20,976 nt of DNA, from assembly GCA_964571225.1 (NCBI GenBank), contig CAZNBB010000066.1, positions 1 through 20,976 on the forward strand, given 5' to 3'. Positions 15,601 through 20,976 of the stretch are shown one piece after another; the stretch's first letter is position 1; every line of letters starts with the position of its first letter. This DNA is from DATFML01 sp964571225. GTDB lineage: Bacteria > Pseudomonadota > Gammaproteobacteria > DATFLG01. Made by a program: the position numbers and the translations under genes. The notes under the pieces are model-generated. The model saw nothing but the letters and a program-made list of their open reading frames with translations. It was not told the origin of the DNA and ran no database searches.

Positions 15601-16195
15601 GGTGGACATGGGTCGACCAGAATTCGGGATCTGTCCAGGCGTCGACCGGATATCCCAGCACCTTCGCCGCCTGGGGACCGACGTAGGTAAACCGCCAGCT
15701 CGGCAACTCCAATTCCCACGGGATGGCATTGGCCGTTTCCACCAGATGCCGGAAGTGCTCCTCACTGCGCGAGAGTGCATCGATGGTACGGAGATGCTCG
15801 GTGATGTCGGCGGCCGTGAGCAGCAGTCCGGTGACGGCGCCGGTGGCGTCCTTGACCGGCAGAACGCTCCAATTCCAGCAGCGGCCGGCGGGGCCGGCGG
15901 ACTGGAGGTCGCCCCACGGCTCGCCTTGGGTGAAGGCCGGCTCCCCGCTTTGCACCACCCGGCGCAGCATGGCCTGCCGCCGGCCGTGACGATAGAGGTC
16001 GGCGTAGCTGCGTCCCACCAGGGCGCTCGGCTGACGGCCGTCCAGTTCCGCGTAGGCGGAGCTGACGTAGGTGAAGTTGAAGCCCGAGTCCATGCAGGCC
16101 ATCAACGCCAGGCGGGTGCCCATGGCGAGGTCGTTCCTGGGGCCGTTCGGCGCGCCGTGGGGCTGGGCGTCTGTCTGTCGGTGTTCAGTGGCCAT
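12623..16195 (-). CDS. Six-PAS GGDEF-EAL cyclic-di-GMP signalling protein
   Basis: A 1190-residue soluble protein predicted to make and/or degrade cyclic di-GMP. Six PAS-type modules, at about 35-135, 145-262, 275-380, 390-505, 515-630 and 635-750, each end in a DITxRK-like PAC junction (for example DITARK, DVSERK, DISDRM). The GGDEF domain (about 755-920) has an intact GGDEF at 839-843 and an I-site RxxD (Arg830, Asp833). The EAL domain (about 935-1180) has EAL at 967-969, NLSS, ELEITES, IDDFGTGYSSL, LKIDR, AEGVET and QGYLFGRP, so phosphodiesterase residues are complete. No transmembrane segment is seen, so the input is cytoplasmic: small ligand, haem, flavin or redox, unassigned. The ATG at 16195 has a weak ribosome binding site; an ATG at residue 25 is an alternative. 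A 176-bp gap separates it from the upstream GGCT-like gene. Confidence 0.94.
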   Translation of the reverse strand: MATEHRQTDAQPHGAPNGPRNDLAMGTRLALMACMDSGFNFTYVSSAYAELDGRQPSALVGRSYADLYRHGRRQAMLRRVVQSGEPAFTQGEPWGDLQSAGPAGRCWNWSVLPVKDATGAVTGLLLTAADITEHLRTIDALSRSEEHFRHLVETANAIPWELELPSWRFTYVGPQAAKVLGYPVDAWTDPEFWSTHVHPEDRDWALEFCQQTTERGEDHEFEYRMIAADGRVVWLRDSVQVISGAAGPSKLQGFMFDITARKSAEESSTSRERLLHAVVTNAPIVLWSVDREGIFTLSDGKGLEALGLRPGEVVGRSVFEVYADVPEVLAHVRAALSGETVYTEVTANGRVFDSYYSPLLDAQGGVVGVIGLATDVSERKQVEAALRESEAKYRSIFDNAQVGLWRTRLSDGRLVECNDRLAQMFGYRDRAEAKEQYRAARHYADAETRSQMLALVHAHGEITNFEPRMLRKDGSVIWVRYSAKLNAEGDYLEGVATDITDEKKAIESLRASEKELSTILDSMQDTYYRTDKEGRLIRVSLSGEGLLGYRRDEFIGRPLVDLYVDPAARGTFLNLLEEHGGQLRSHETALRHKNGSVVWVSTNAQFYFDEQGNIAGVEGTTRDITGRRDAEVWMRKLSSALEQTADAVMVTDRDGIVEYVNGAFTVVTGYSGEEAIGRNPRLLKSDSHEPAFYRRLWRTILSGDVFQDVFINKRKDGSLYYEEKTITPLKTGDGEITHFISTGKDISDRMQAQERLQYLAHHDVLTELPNRALFTDRLEHALARSRLAELQVAVLFLDMDRFKMINDTLGHDVGDHVLRDLARRLRGCVREGDTVARLGGDEFAVIIEDVVDVHPVESVARKILEMLTQPFYWQDRELFITTSIGISLFPEDGDDPKALLKNADIAMYRAKDQGRNTYRFYAAAMGAQALERLSMETSLRHALERDEFVLHYQPQVDMATGRAVGVEALLRWQHPEFGLISPGDFIPILEETGLIVPVGEWVLRAACRQVRAWQQNAHPQLTLAVNLSSKQITAPGFARTVNQVLVQTGMQPERLELEITESMLVEHSTDTVGCLRELVSMGLRLAIDDFGTGYSSLSYIKRFSIDTLKIDRAFVVDVTVDEDDAAIVQAIVAMARRLNIQVVAEGVETEAQCAFLRAHDCNLVQGYLFGRPVPAEQFFALLDKSLGSCH

Positions 16196-16371
16196 TGGTC
16201 AACGATCGCTGCTCATAACCCGGGGTGCGCCCGCGCGGCGGACAACCCCGGCTGTCGCGTTCCGGCTGCCATTTAGGCACGTTTTCAGGGGCAAAGCCAA
16301 CTGATCCGGGAGGGGGCCGGCCAGGGGTGGGACGTAGCGAGGGGGTGAGCGCCGACCTGGTATCGTCCCCG

Positions 16372-16917
16372 TCAAAGCGTGCTCTCGGACGAACGCCGAA
16401 CCGCCGCGAGGGTGGCCAGAGCGCGCCGCGAGCGGCCCTCGTCCGGATCGGCAATCGCCGACACGCTCTCGATCGCCGCCACGTACGGGCCGGGGAGAGC
16501 AAGGAAACGCGCGCCTGCCACCACGAGGTCCCGGTACCAGTCGTAGGGCGCCAGGGACTGGTCCCGGTAGTCTGCCTCGGCGAGATAGGCGAACGCCCGC
16601 AGGGGCGCGCCGTCGAAATCCAATTCCAGGGTCTGTTGCCGGTAACCCGCCCCTTCCGCCGCATCCAGTGCCGGCTTGTCCCCCGCCGCCATCCGGTACA
16701 CCGCTCCGTAGGCCTGGTCCGAGTCCGCGCCGGTACGCAACAGATCGCACTTGGCGGAACCGTCCACATCGGACCGCTTGTGGAAACGCAGCGACCAACC
16801 GGCCAGCACCACCGTACCCAGCAGACGCGCCGAGGGCACCCGTTCGCCCAGCCGCACCGGGTGGAGATTGGACCCGTACGCCAGATACAGCAGCGGGTCG
16901 CCCGGATCGGAGTTCAC
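16372..16917 (-). CDS. Gamma-glutamylcyclotransferase-like (GGCT/AIG2-fold) protein
   Basis: A 181-residue cytoplasmic protein of the GGCT-like fold, whose members release 5-oxoproline from gamma-glutamyl compounds. The phosphate-loop-like motif YLAYGSNL (11-18) opens the fold. The conserved acid lies in LDAAEGAGYR (Glu88, the usual catalytic glutamate), and FAYLAE (109-114) is a core strand. The helical C-terminus resembles the typical WYRDLVVAGARxLxLP ending. Substrate specificity (glutathione, gamma-Glu-amino acid or gamma-glutamylamine) is not readable. It starts at GTG (16917), which overlaps the stop of the DUF2452 gene by 4 bp (GTGA), with AGGG about 7 nt upstream. The two are very likely translationally coupled. 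An open frame extends farther upstream to 17154 but is out-of-frame shadow of the DUF2452 gene. Confidence 0.85.
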   Translation of the reverse strand: MNSDPGDPLLYLAYGSNLHPVRLGERVPSARLLGTVVLAGWSLRFHKRSDVDGSAKCDLLRTGADSDQAYGAVYRMAAGDKPALDAAEGAGYRQQTLELDFDGAPLRAFAYLAEADYRDQSLAPYDWYRDLVVAGARFLALPGPYVAAIESVSAIADPDEGRSRRALATLAAVRRSSESTL

Positions 16918-17414
16918 ATCAATCCCTTCTGCGCAAGCAGTCGCGCCACCAGTTCCCGGCTGTCGTCGTCGCCGGAAGGTGCGTCCGTATCCAACGGCGT
17001 CCAGGACATGTCCGCTTCCAGCCGGTAGGAGCCTTCGAAAGCGTGGGGCGGACCACCCCGCCAATCGGTCGGGGCCAACATGGAGAAATAGCGCGATCCG
17101 TCGGCGCGGCGGTAGAGGTGATAGGCATGCCCGGGGCGACGTTGGAAGTTGCATTGGGCGTGGTGCAGGGCCTGATCGCGGCCGGCCTGTTCCAGCGCCT
17201 CGCGGGCCTGGGCCTGCAGCGACCTCACCTGGTCGGCGATCACCTTCAGCTTGGCGCTGACCCGGCTGTTGACCATGGTGTCGGCTTGGGCGATCTCCCG
17301 GGCGAGGTCCACCAGCTCGATAGCCGGGGCCAGCCGGCTGACCGGATAGGGAGCGGCATGATCAGGGCCCTGATGGGGGACCTTGCCATCGTATCGTTTC
17401 AACTCGTCGTCCAC
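16914..17414 (-). CDS. DUF2452 family protein
   Basis: A 166-residue protein of the DUF2452 family, whose function is unknown; the family occurs in bacteria and in nematodes. Family wording seen: APYPVSRLAPAIELVDLARE (21-40), a helical stretch ADQVRSLQAQAREAL (60-74), HHAQCNF (84-90), then YHLYRRADGSRYFSML (98-113) and GSYRLEADMSWTPL (128-141). The mix of conserved His, Cys and aromatic residues suggests a binding site, but none is characterised. The start is taken at GTG 17414, where the family's N-terminus begins; the ribosome binding site is poor, so the start is uncertain. It is first in a two-gene unit with the GGCT-like gene and divergent from the 134-residue gene. Confidence 0.82.
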   Translation of the reverse strand: MDDELKRYDGKVPHQGPDHAAPYPVSRLAPAIELVDLAREIAQADTMVNSRVSAKLKVIADQVRSLQAQAREALEQAGRDQALHHAQCNFQRRPGHAYHLYRRADGSRYFSMLAPTDWRGGPPHAFEGSYRLEADMSWTPLDTDAPSGDDDSRELVARLLAQKGLM

Positions 17415-17696
17415 CGTTGAGCACCCAAAATACGTTCGTTGCCGGGGGAAAGACCATCTTAGCGCGAAACCCCGCCCGCGCCGCAACCGCCCATGGACCG
17501 GCAACCTGAAGCGGCGCCACGGCACACCGGCGAGCACCCCGAAATCAGGGCTGGACAGCAAAGCGATCATGGCTAATATTCCGCTTCGCGGGACCGCTCG
17601 TCAGGCGTCCCGCAGACCCTGCCGGCCCGCGCCCCACGGCGCGGCGACCCGAGCAGTGACAGCGTGACAGAACCCAGTCGTTCATCGGAGCCGGGC

Positions 17697-18101
17697 ATGA
17701 GCAAGAATCAACTCTGGTATGGCTATCTGGAGGCGGGCGCGAAAAGCACCGCCGTGGTGCTGGATCACAAGCTGGAGACCGGCAACACCGCCACGGTGTA
17801 CCTGTTCAACCTGGCCCGCAACGAAATCCTCGAGTACCGGCGGGACATCGTCGAACCCAAGCTCCGACCGGTCGCCGCCGAGGAACGGGACCTGCTGGGG
17901 CGTCTGAAGGACGGTTACCGCAAAGCACGTCGGACTTTTGCAGAGCCCGCGGCCCGGGCGCCCGCCGCCGCGGCTGCCGCCCCCGCCCGGCGCAGGCAGA
18001 CCCCGGACGCGGAGACGTCCTACGAAAGCCTGGTGGCGGCGGACGCCGGGGCCGAGGCCGATCCCGAAATGGGCGCCGGTTGGGACGACGAAGACGACTG
18101 A
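17697..18101 (+). CDS. Hypothetical protein (134 aa), folded N-terminus and acidic tail
   Basis: An unrecognised soluble protein. Residues 1-80 look folded: LWYGYLEAGAKSTAVVLD and TATVYLFNLARNEILEYRRD suggest beta strands and a helix, then a charged helix (EERDLLGRLKDGYRKARR). Residues 85-105 are an Ala/Pro/Arg linker, and the tail to 134 is acidic, ending GWDDEDD. The ATG at 17697 is preferred because GGAG at 17687-17690 lies 6 nt before it; a GTG eleven codons upstream is possible. It is followed after 150 bp by the LOG-family gene. No transfer signs are seen, and function is unknown. Confidence 0.7.
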   Translation: MSKNQLWYGYLEAGAKSTAVVLDHKLETGNTATVYLFNLARNEILEYRRDIVEPKLRPVAAEERDLLGRLKDGYRKARRTFAEPAARAPAAAAAAPARRRQTPDAETSYESLVAADAGAEADPEMGAGWDDEDD

Positions 18102-18251
18102 AACCCACGGCAATGCAACCCACCCGCCCCGGTTCGGCGAACAGGCGCGAGCACCATTGTCAGAAATCGGTGAAGCGAACGCGCATTCCTGCACCGGGGA
18201 CCGTGCAACCGCGATAACGCCGATTGCTCCGGACCGCAACCCTGTGCTTTC

Positions 18252-19223
18252 ATGCAAGCCATGAAAAACAACACAGACAACGAGGCAAAGAAGCCCGCCA
18301 TCCCCCATCCCGCACACCCCGAACGGCGCAAGGAACCGCTGCCCTGGCACCAGCCCAAGCCGGCGGAAGAAGATCCGGACGCACCCGCGCGGGTCAAGGC
18401 CATCGCGTCCAGCCCCAGCTACCGGCAGGCAGATCAGGATGTGGACTTCCTGGGTCTGGACGAGACCCGTGGCGTACGGCTGCAGATCGACTACCTCAAG
18501 CCGGAACTGCTGCTGCAGGAACACGGCGTGGCCCACACCATCGTGGTGTTCGGAAGCACGCGTATTCCCGAACCGGCGGCGGCTTTGCATCGACTTCAGA
18601 CCGCCCGACAGGCGGCCGCGGCCGCTCCCGGCGACCGGGAACTGCAGCGCCGGGTGACCGTGGCCGAACGGCTGCACGCCAAGAGCGGCTACTACGAAGT
18701 GGCCCGCGAATTCGGACGTATGGTGGGCAACGCCGGCGGCGGCCCGCAGGACTCGCGCATCGTGGTCATGACCGGGGGCGGGCCGGGCATGATGGAAGCG
18801 GCCAATCGCGGCGCCTTCGACTGCGGCGCCAAATCCGTCGGGCTCAACATCAACCTGCCCCATGAGCAGTACCCGAATCCGTACGTCACCCCCGACCTGT
18901 GCTTCCGGTTCCACTACTTCGCTCTGCGCAAACTGCATTTTCTGCTGCGGGCCAGGGCGCTGGTGGCATTTCCGGGGGGCTTCGGCACCTTCGACGAGCT
19001 GTTCGAGACCCTCACGCTGATCCAGACCCGCAAGATCCGACCGGTGCCCGTGGTGCTGGTGGGCGAAAGCTACTGGCGCAGGGCGGTCAACGTGGACTTC
19101 ATGGTCGAGGAGGGCGTCATCGATTCCGAAGACCGGGACCTGTTCTGGTTCGCCGAGTCGGCCCAGGAGATCTGGGACGGCATCCAGCACTGGCACAGAA
19201 TCAACGGCGAGCCGCTGTTCTAG
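18252..19223 (+). CDS. LOG-family (TIGR00730-type) Rossmann-fold protein
   Basis: A 323-residue cytoplasmic protein of the LOG/'lysine decarboxylase-like' family. Characterised members cleave nucleoside 5'-monophosphates to base and ribose 5-phosphate (LONELY GUY and PpnN types). Key motifs are HTIVVFGSTR (95-104), VMTGGGPGMMEAANRG (172-187), ALRK (224-227) and PGGFGTFDELFE (241-252); the last two supply catalytic Arg and Glu. About 90 residues precede the Rossmann core, including a Lys/Pro/His-rich segment (10-45), longer than in small LOG proteins. Starts at 18252 or 18261 are both possible; neither has a clear ribosome binding site, although ATGAAAAAC at 18261 looks natural. It lies 100 bp before the beta-CASP gene on the same strand. 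Confidence 0.88.
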   Translation: MQAMKNNTDNEAKKPAIPHPAHPERRKEPLPWHQPKPAEEDPDAPARVKAIASSPSYRQADQDVDFLGLDETRGVRLQIDYLKPELLLQEHGVAHTIVVFGSTRIPEPAAALHRLQTARQAAAAAPGDRELQRRVTVAERLHAKSGYYEVAREFGRMVGNAGGGPQDSRIVVMTGGGPGMMEAANRGAFDCGAKSVGLNINLPHEQYPNPYVTPDLCFRFHYFALRKLHFLLRARALVAFPGGFGTFDELFETLTLIQTRKIRPVPVVLVGESYWRRAVNVDFMVEEGVIDSEDRDLFWFAESAQEIWDGIQHWHRINGEPLF

Positions 19224-19242
19224 GGAAGCAGAGGTTCCCTAG
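19220..19242 (+). terminator. Hairpin overlapping the LOG gene stop codon
   Basis: CTAGGGAA (19220-19227) and TTCCCTAG (19235-19242) pair perfectly around a 7-nt loop. The TAG stop codon lies inside the stem. A second hairpin, GCGGCC (19279-19284) with GGCCGC (19289-19294), follows before the next gene. Neither has a T-run, so termination or mRNA processing is tentative. Confidence 0.35.
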
Positions 19243-19323
19243 GGACTGACTGTCAGTGCGACAGGAACCATCACTGATGCGGCCGAGGGGCCGCGCAGGC
19301 AACGAAGGCATAAGGAGCGGGCA

Positions 19324-20727
19324 GTGAAGATATCCTTCCACGGCGCCGACCGCGGCGTCACGGGCTCGTGCCACATGGTCGAATGCGGCGGAAAGCGCAT
19401 CCTGATCGATTGCGGCCTCTACCAGGGCGGACGGGAGCTGGCCGAGGAAAACGCCGAAGCGTTCGGCTTCGAGCCAGAGTCCATAGACCACGTGCTGCTC
19501 ACCCACGCCCATCTGGATCACTGCGGGCGGCTGCCGCTGCTGGCCAAGCGCGGCTTCCGGGGCGAAATCGTCACCACCGGCGCGTCCCGCGAACTGGCCC
19601 GGCTGGTGATGCTGGACTCGGCCCACCTGCAGGAGGAGGAAGCCCGTTACCAGTCCCGCAAGGCGGCCCGCCACAACCACCACAATCGTCACGAACACGA
19701 CGCGGCCACGCCGCTGTATGGCGTGCTGGATGCGCTGAACTGCCTGGACTATTTCGGCCGCACCGCCACCTACGGGAAACCCCTGGATATCTGCCCCGGG
19801 GTACGCGCCACGTTTCTGGACGCCGGCCATATTCTCGGCTCGGCCAGCATCCTGCTGGAGCTGGATGAAGGCGACCGACACCGGCGAGTGGTGTTTTCCG
19901 GCGACCTGGGCAATGCGGGCCGGCCACTGCTGGGCAATCCGGCCCCTCCTTCCGCGGCGGACGTGGTGGTCATGGAAACCACCTACGGCGACCGTCTGCA
20001 CAAGGCGCTGGAACCGTCGGTGGATGAGCTCTACCAGGCCGTTTCCGAAACCTTCAAGCGCGGCGGCAACGTTGTCATCCCGACCTTTGCCCTGGAGCGC
20101 GCCCAGGAGATCCTCTACTTTCTGCGCACCGGCGTGGAGGCAGGCCACCTGCCGGCCTCCATGCAGGTGTTCCTGGACTCTCCCATGGCCATCTCCGCCA
20201 CCGAGATCTTCGAGCATCACCCGGAATGCTACGGACCGAAGGTGGCCGAGCTGTTCCAGGAGAAGCGCGATCCCTTCCTGGTGCCGGGCCTGCACATGAC
20301 CCGCGAGACATCCGAGTCCATCGCGCTGAACGAGATCGGCGGCGGTGCCGTCATCATGGCGGGCTCGGGCATGTGCACCGGCGGCCGGGTCCGCCATCAC
20401 CTCAAACACAATCTATGGCGGCGGGACTCCAGCGTCGTGTTCGTGGGCTACGCCGCCAACGGCACCCTCGCCCGCCGCATCATCGACGGAGCGCACACGG
20501 TGCGCATATTCGGGGAGGAAATCCGGGTGGGCGCCTCCATCCACACCATCAACGGCTTTTCCGCCCATGCCGATCAGGCCGAGCTGCTGGATTGGCACAA
20601 CGCCATCAAAGGCGTGCAGCGCACCTTCCTGGTCCACGGCGAGGAAGAGACCATGGGCCATTTCGCCAAGCGGCTGGACCGGACCCGCGTCGAAATGCCG
20701 ACGCTGCACCAGTCCTACGAGCTCTGA
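19324..20727 (+). CDS. MBL-fold beta-CASP hydrolase, probable ribonuclease
   Basis: A 467-residue cytoplasmic protein of the metallo-beta-lactamase/beta-CASP family with the C-terminal RNA-specificity motif, related to CPSF73 and RNase J-like nucleases. Motif 2 is HAHLDHCG (61-68), motif 3 His169 in DAGHILGSAS, motif 4 Asp194 in FSGDLGN. Beta-CASP motif A lies in METTYGDR (217-224), motif B is His415 in GFSAHADQAE, and motif C His438 in VHGEEET. SGMCTGGRVRHHL is the usual beta-CASP signature. All metal ligands are present, so it should be an active zinc-dependent nuclease; RNA as substrate is inferred from the family. A His-rich loop lies at 117-125. It starts at GTG with AAGGAG (19312-19317) and a 6-nt spacer. 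Confidence 0.92.
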   Translation: MKISFHGADRGVTGSCHMVECGGKRILIDCGLYQGGRELAEENAEAFGFEPESIDHVLLTHAHLDHCGRLPLLAKRGFRGEIVTTGASRELARLVMLDSAHLQEEEARYQSRKAARHNHHNRHEHDAATPLYGVLDALNCLDYFGRTATYGKPLDICPGVRATFLDAGHILGSASILLELDEGDRHRRVVFSGDLGNAGRPLLGNPAPPSAADVVVMETTYGDRLHKALEPSVDELYQAVSETFKRGGNVVIPTFALERAQEILYFLRTGVEAGHLPASMQVFLDSPMAISATEIFEHHPECYGPKVAELFQEKRDPFLVPGLHMTRETSESIALNEIGGGAVIMAGSGMCTGGRVRHHLKHNLWRRDSSVVFVGYAANGTLARRIIDGAHTVRIFGEEIRVGASIHTINGFSAHADQAELLDWHNAIKGVQRTFLVHGEEETMGHFAKRLDRTRVEMPTLHQSYEL

Positions 20728-20747
20728 CCCCCGTAAGACATGAGGAT

Positions 20748-20767
20748 GGCGGGATCGGCGCCCCGCC
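20748..20767 (+). terminator. Hairpin downstream of the beta-CASP gene
   Basis: GGCGGG (20748-20753) and CCCGCC (20762-20767) pair around an 8-nt loop, 20 bp after the stop codon. No T-run follows, so it is a weak terminator candidate. Confidence 0.3.
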
Positions 20768-20786
20768 CGGGGTCGCCGTCGCCCGA

Positions 20787-20814
20787 TTGCCCGGGCCGGT
20801 GGCTGGCTTATAAT
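20787..20814 (+). promoter_or_regulatory. Sigma-70-type promoter near the right edge
   Basis: TTGCCC (20787-20792) and a perfect TATAAT (20809-20814) are separated by 16 bp. Transcription would start near 20821 and read rightwards through the inverted repeat to the window edge. It is the best promoter match by eye in the window. Confidence 0.55.
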
Positions 20815-20871
20815 TGAAGGGCACCGCCACCGTGTCACCAGTGGTCCATGCGGAAAATACTGTGCCTCTCA

Positions 20872-20970
20872 GCCGGTCCACAAGCCTCATCGGCAAGGCG
20901 CACGAGCGCAGGACTGGCCGTTTGCCAATTCAAGCGAGTGCAACGCGGCCGAGGGGGCTTGTGGACCGGC
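20872..20970. repeat. 15-bp perfect inverted repeat with 69-nt spacer
   Basis: GCCGGTCCACAAGCC (20872-20886) is exactly complementary to GGCTTGTGGACCGGC (20956-20970). It lies just downstream of the TATAAT promoter, so the transcript could fold into a closed stem-loop. An open frame from ATG 20849 to the edge covers it, but it lacks a ribosome binding site and family features. The alternatives are a structured RNA, short element ends or an attenuator; the window stops before it can be settled. Confidence 0.6.
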
Positions 20971-20976
20971 CCGAAG

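Noticed and set aside
12422..16276. A 1284-codon open frame on the plus strand opposite the PAS-GGDEF-EAL gene
   Set aside because: It mirrors a gene with clear domains. GC-rich codon use leaves the antisense frame open; its translation is rich in His, Gln and Arg with no domain, and it has no ribosome binding site.
16918..17154. N-terminal extension of the GGCT-like protein
   Set aside because: The extra residues are out-of-frame translation of the DUF2452 gene; the family begins just before the YGSN motif at the GTG.
17682..19196. A 504-codon minus-strand open frame over the 134-residue and LOG genes
   Set aside because: It is antisense to genes with Shine-Dalgarno support and family motifs; no domain is seen in its translation.
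20872..20970. Integron attC site
   Set aside because: The inverted repeat lacks the core-site wording (GTTRRRY / RYYYAAC) expected of attC, and no integrase or cassette array is nearby.
20849..20976. A partial gene starting ATG at 20849 and running off the edge
   Set aside because: No ribosome binding site, Arg/Ser/Gly-rich translation, and it spans both arms of the inverted repeat; not supported as coding.
1..20976. CRISPR array, tRNA, rRNA, insertion sequence or prophage
   Set aside because: I saw no regularly spaced direct repeats, no tRNA-like cloverleaf with the usual T-loop wording, and no transposase, integrase or phage gene on either strand.

Overview
The window is a GC-rich, densely coded stretch of a bacterial chromosome. 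Gene content suggests a gammaproteobacterium: a MetA-type homoserine acyltransferase, PurT, two cyclic-di-GMP proteins, a large LOG-family protein, a beta-CASP MBL hydrolase, and an intergenic repeat of the GGGTGGGTTA...TAACCCACC type. I lean towards Chromatiales/Ectothiorhodospiraceae-like lineages, but this is an impression from protein wording and not a computed placement. No tRNA, rRNA, CRISPR array, integrase, transposase or prophage gene is visible.

Left part (1-3000): a DJ-1/PfpI (Hsp31-like) gene on the minus strand is split by a 10-N assembly gap. Divergent to it is a small exported protein with a poly-Gly tract and an Asp/Arg/Gln-rich tail. It converges, across a hairpin, on a six-helix membrane PAS-GGDEF diguanylate cyclase. 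Centre-left (3000-8500): a P-loop NTPase of unknown role is followed 33 bp later by a homoserine O-succinyltransferase-type gene. Next come a palindromic intergenic repeat, an AIF-like FAD/NAD(P) oxidoreductase, and a membrane protein that looks like an M48 peptidase with its HExxH zinc site destroyed.

Centre (8400-12600): a small unknown protein; a periplasmic fusion of a catalytically degenerate alpha/beta-hydrolase-like domain to a TlpA-type thioredoxin domain; the divergent purT; then a minus-strand pair made of an RRM RNA-binding protein and a 98-residue unknown. Centre-right (12600-17400): a 1190-residue six-PAS-GGDEF-EAL protein, with a gamma-glutamylcyclotransferase-like gene and a DUF2452 gene upstream on the same strand, the last two overlapping by 4 bp.

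Right part (17400-20976): an unknown 134-residue protein, a LOG-family (TIGR00730-type) Rossmann protein and a beta-CASP MBL-fold hydrolase (probable RNase), all on the plus strand. The window ends in a promoter with a perfect TATAAT followed by a 15-bp perfect inverted repeat, with no convincing gene before the edge.

No single known defence, mobile or secondary-metabolite system is present. The most noteworthy items are two apparent pseudo-enzymes (the M48-like protein and the hydrolase-TlpA fusion), the P-loop/MetA pair, the GGCT/DUF2452 pair, and the structured sequence at the right edge.
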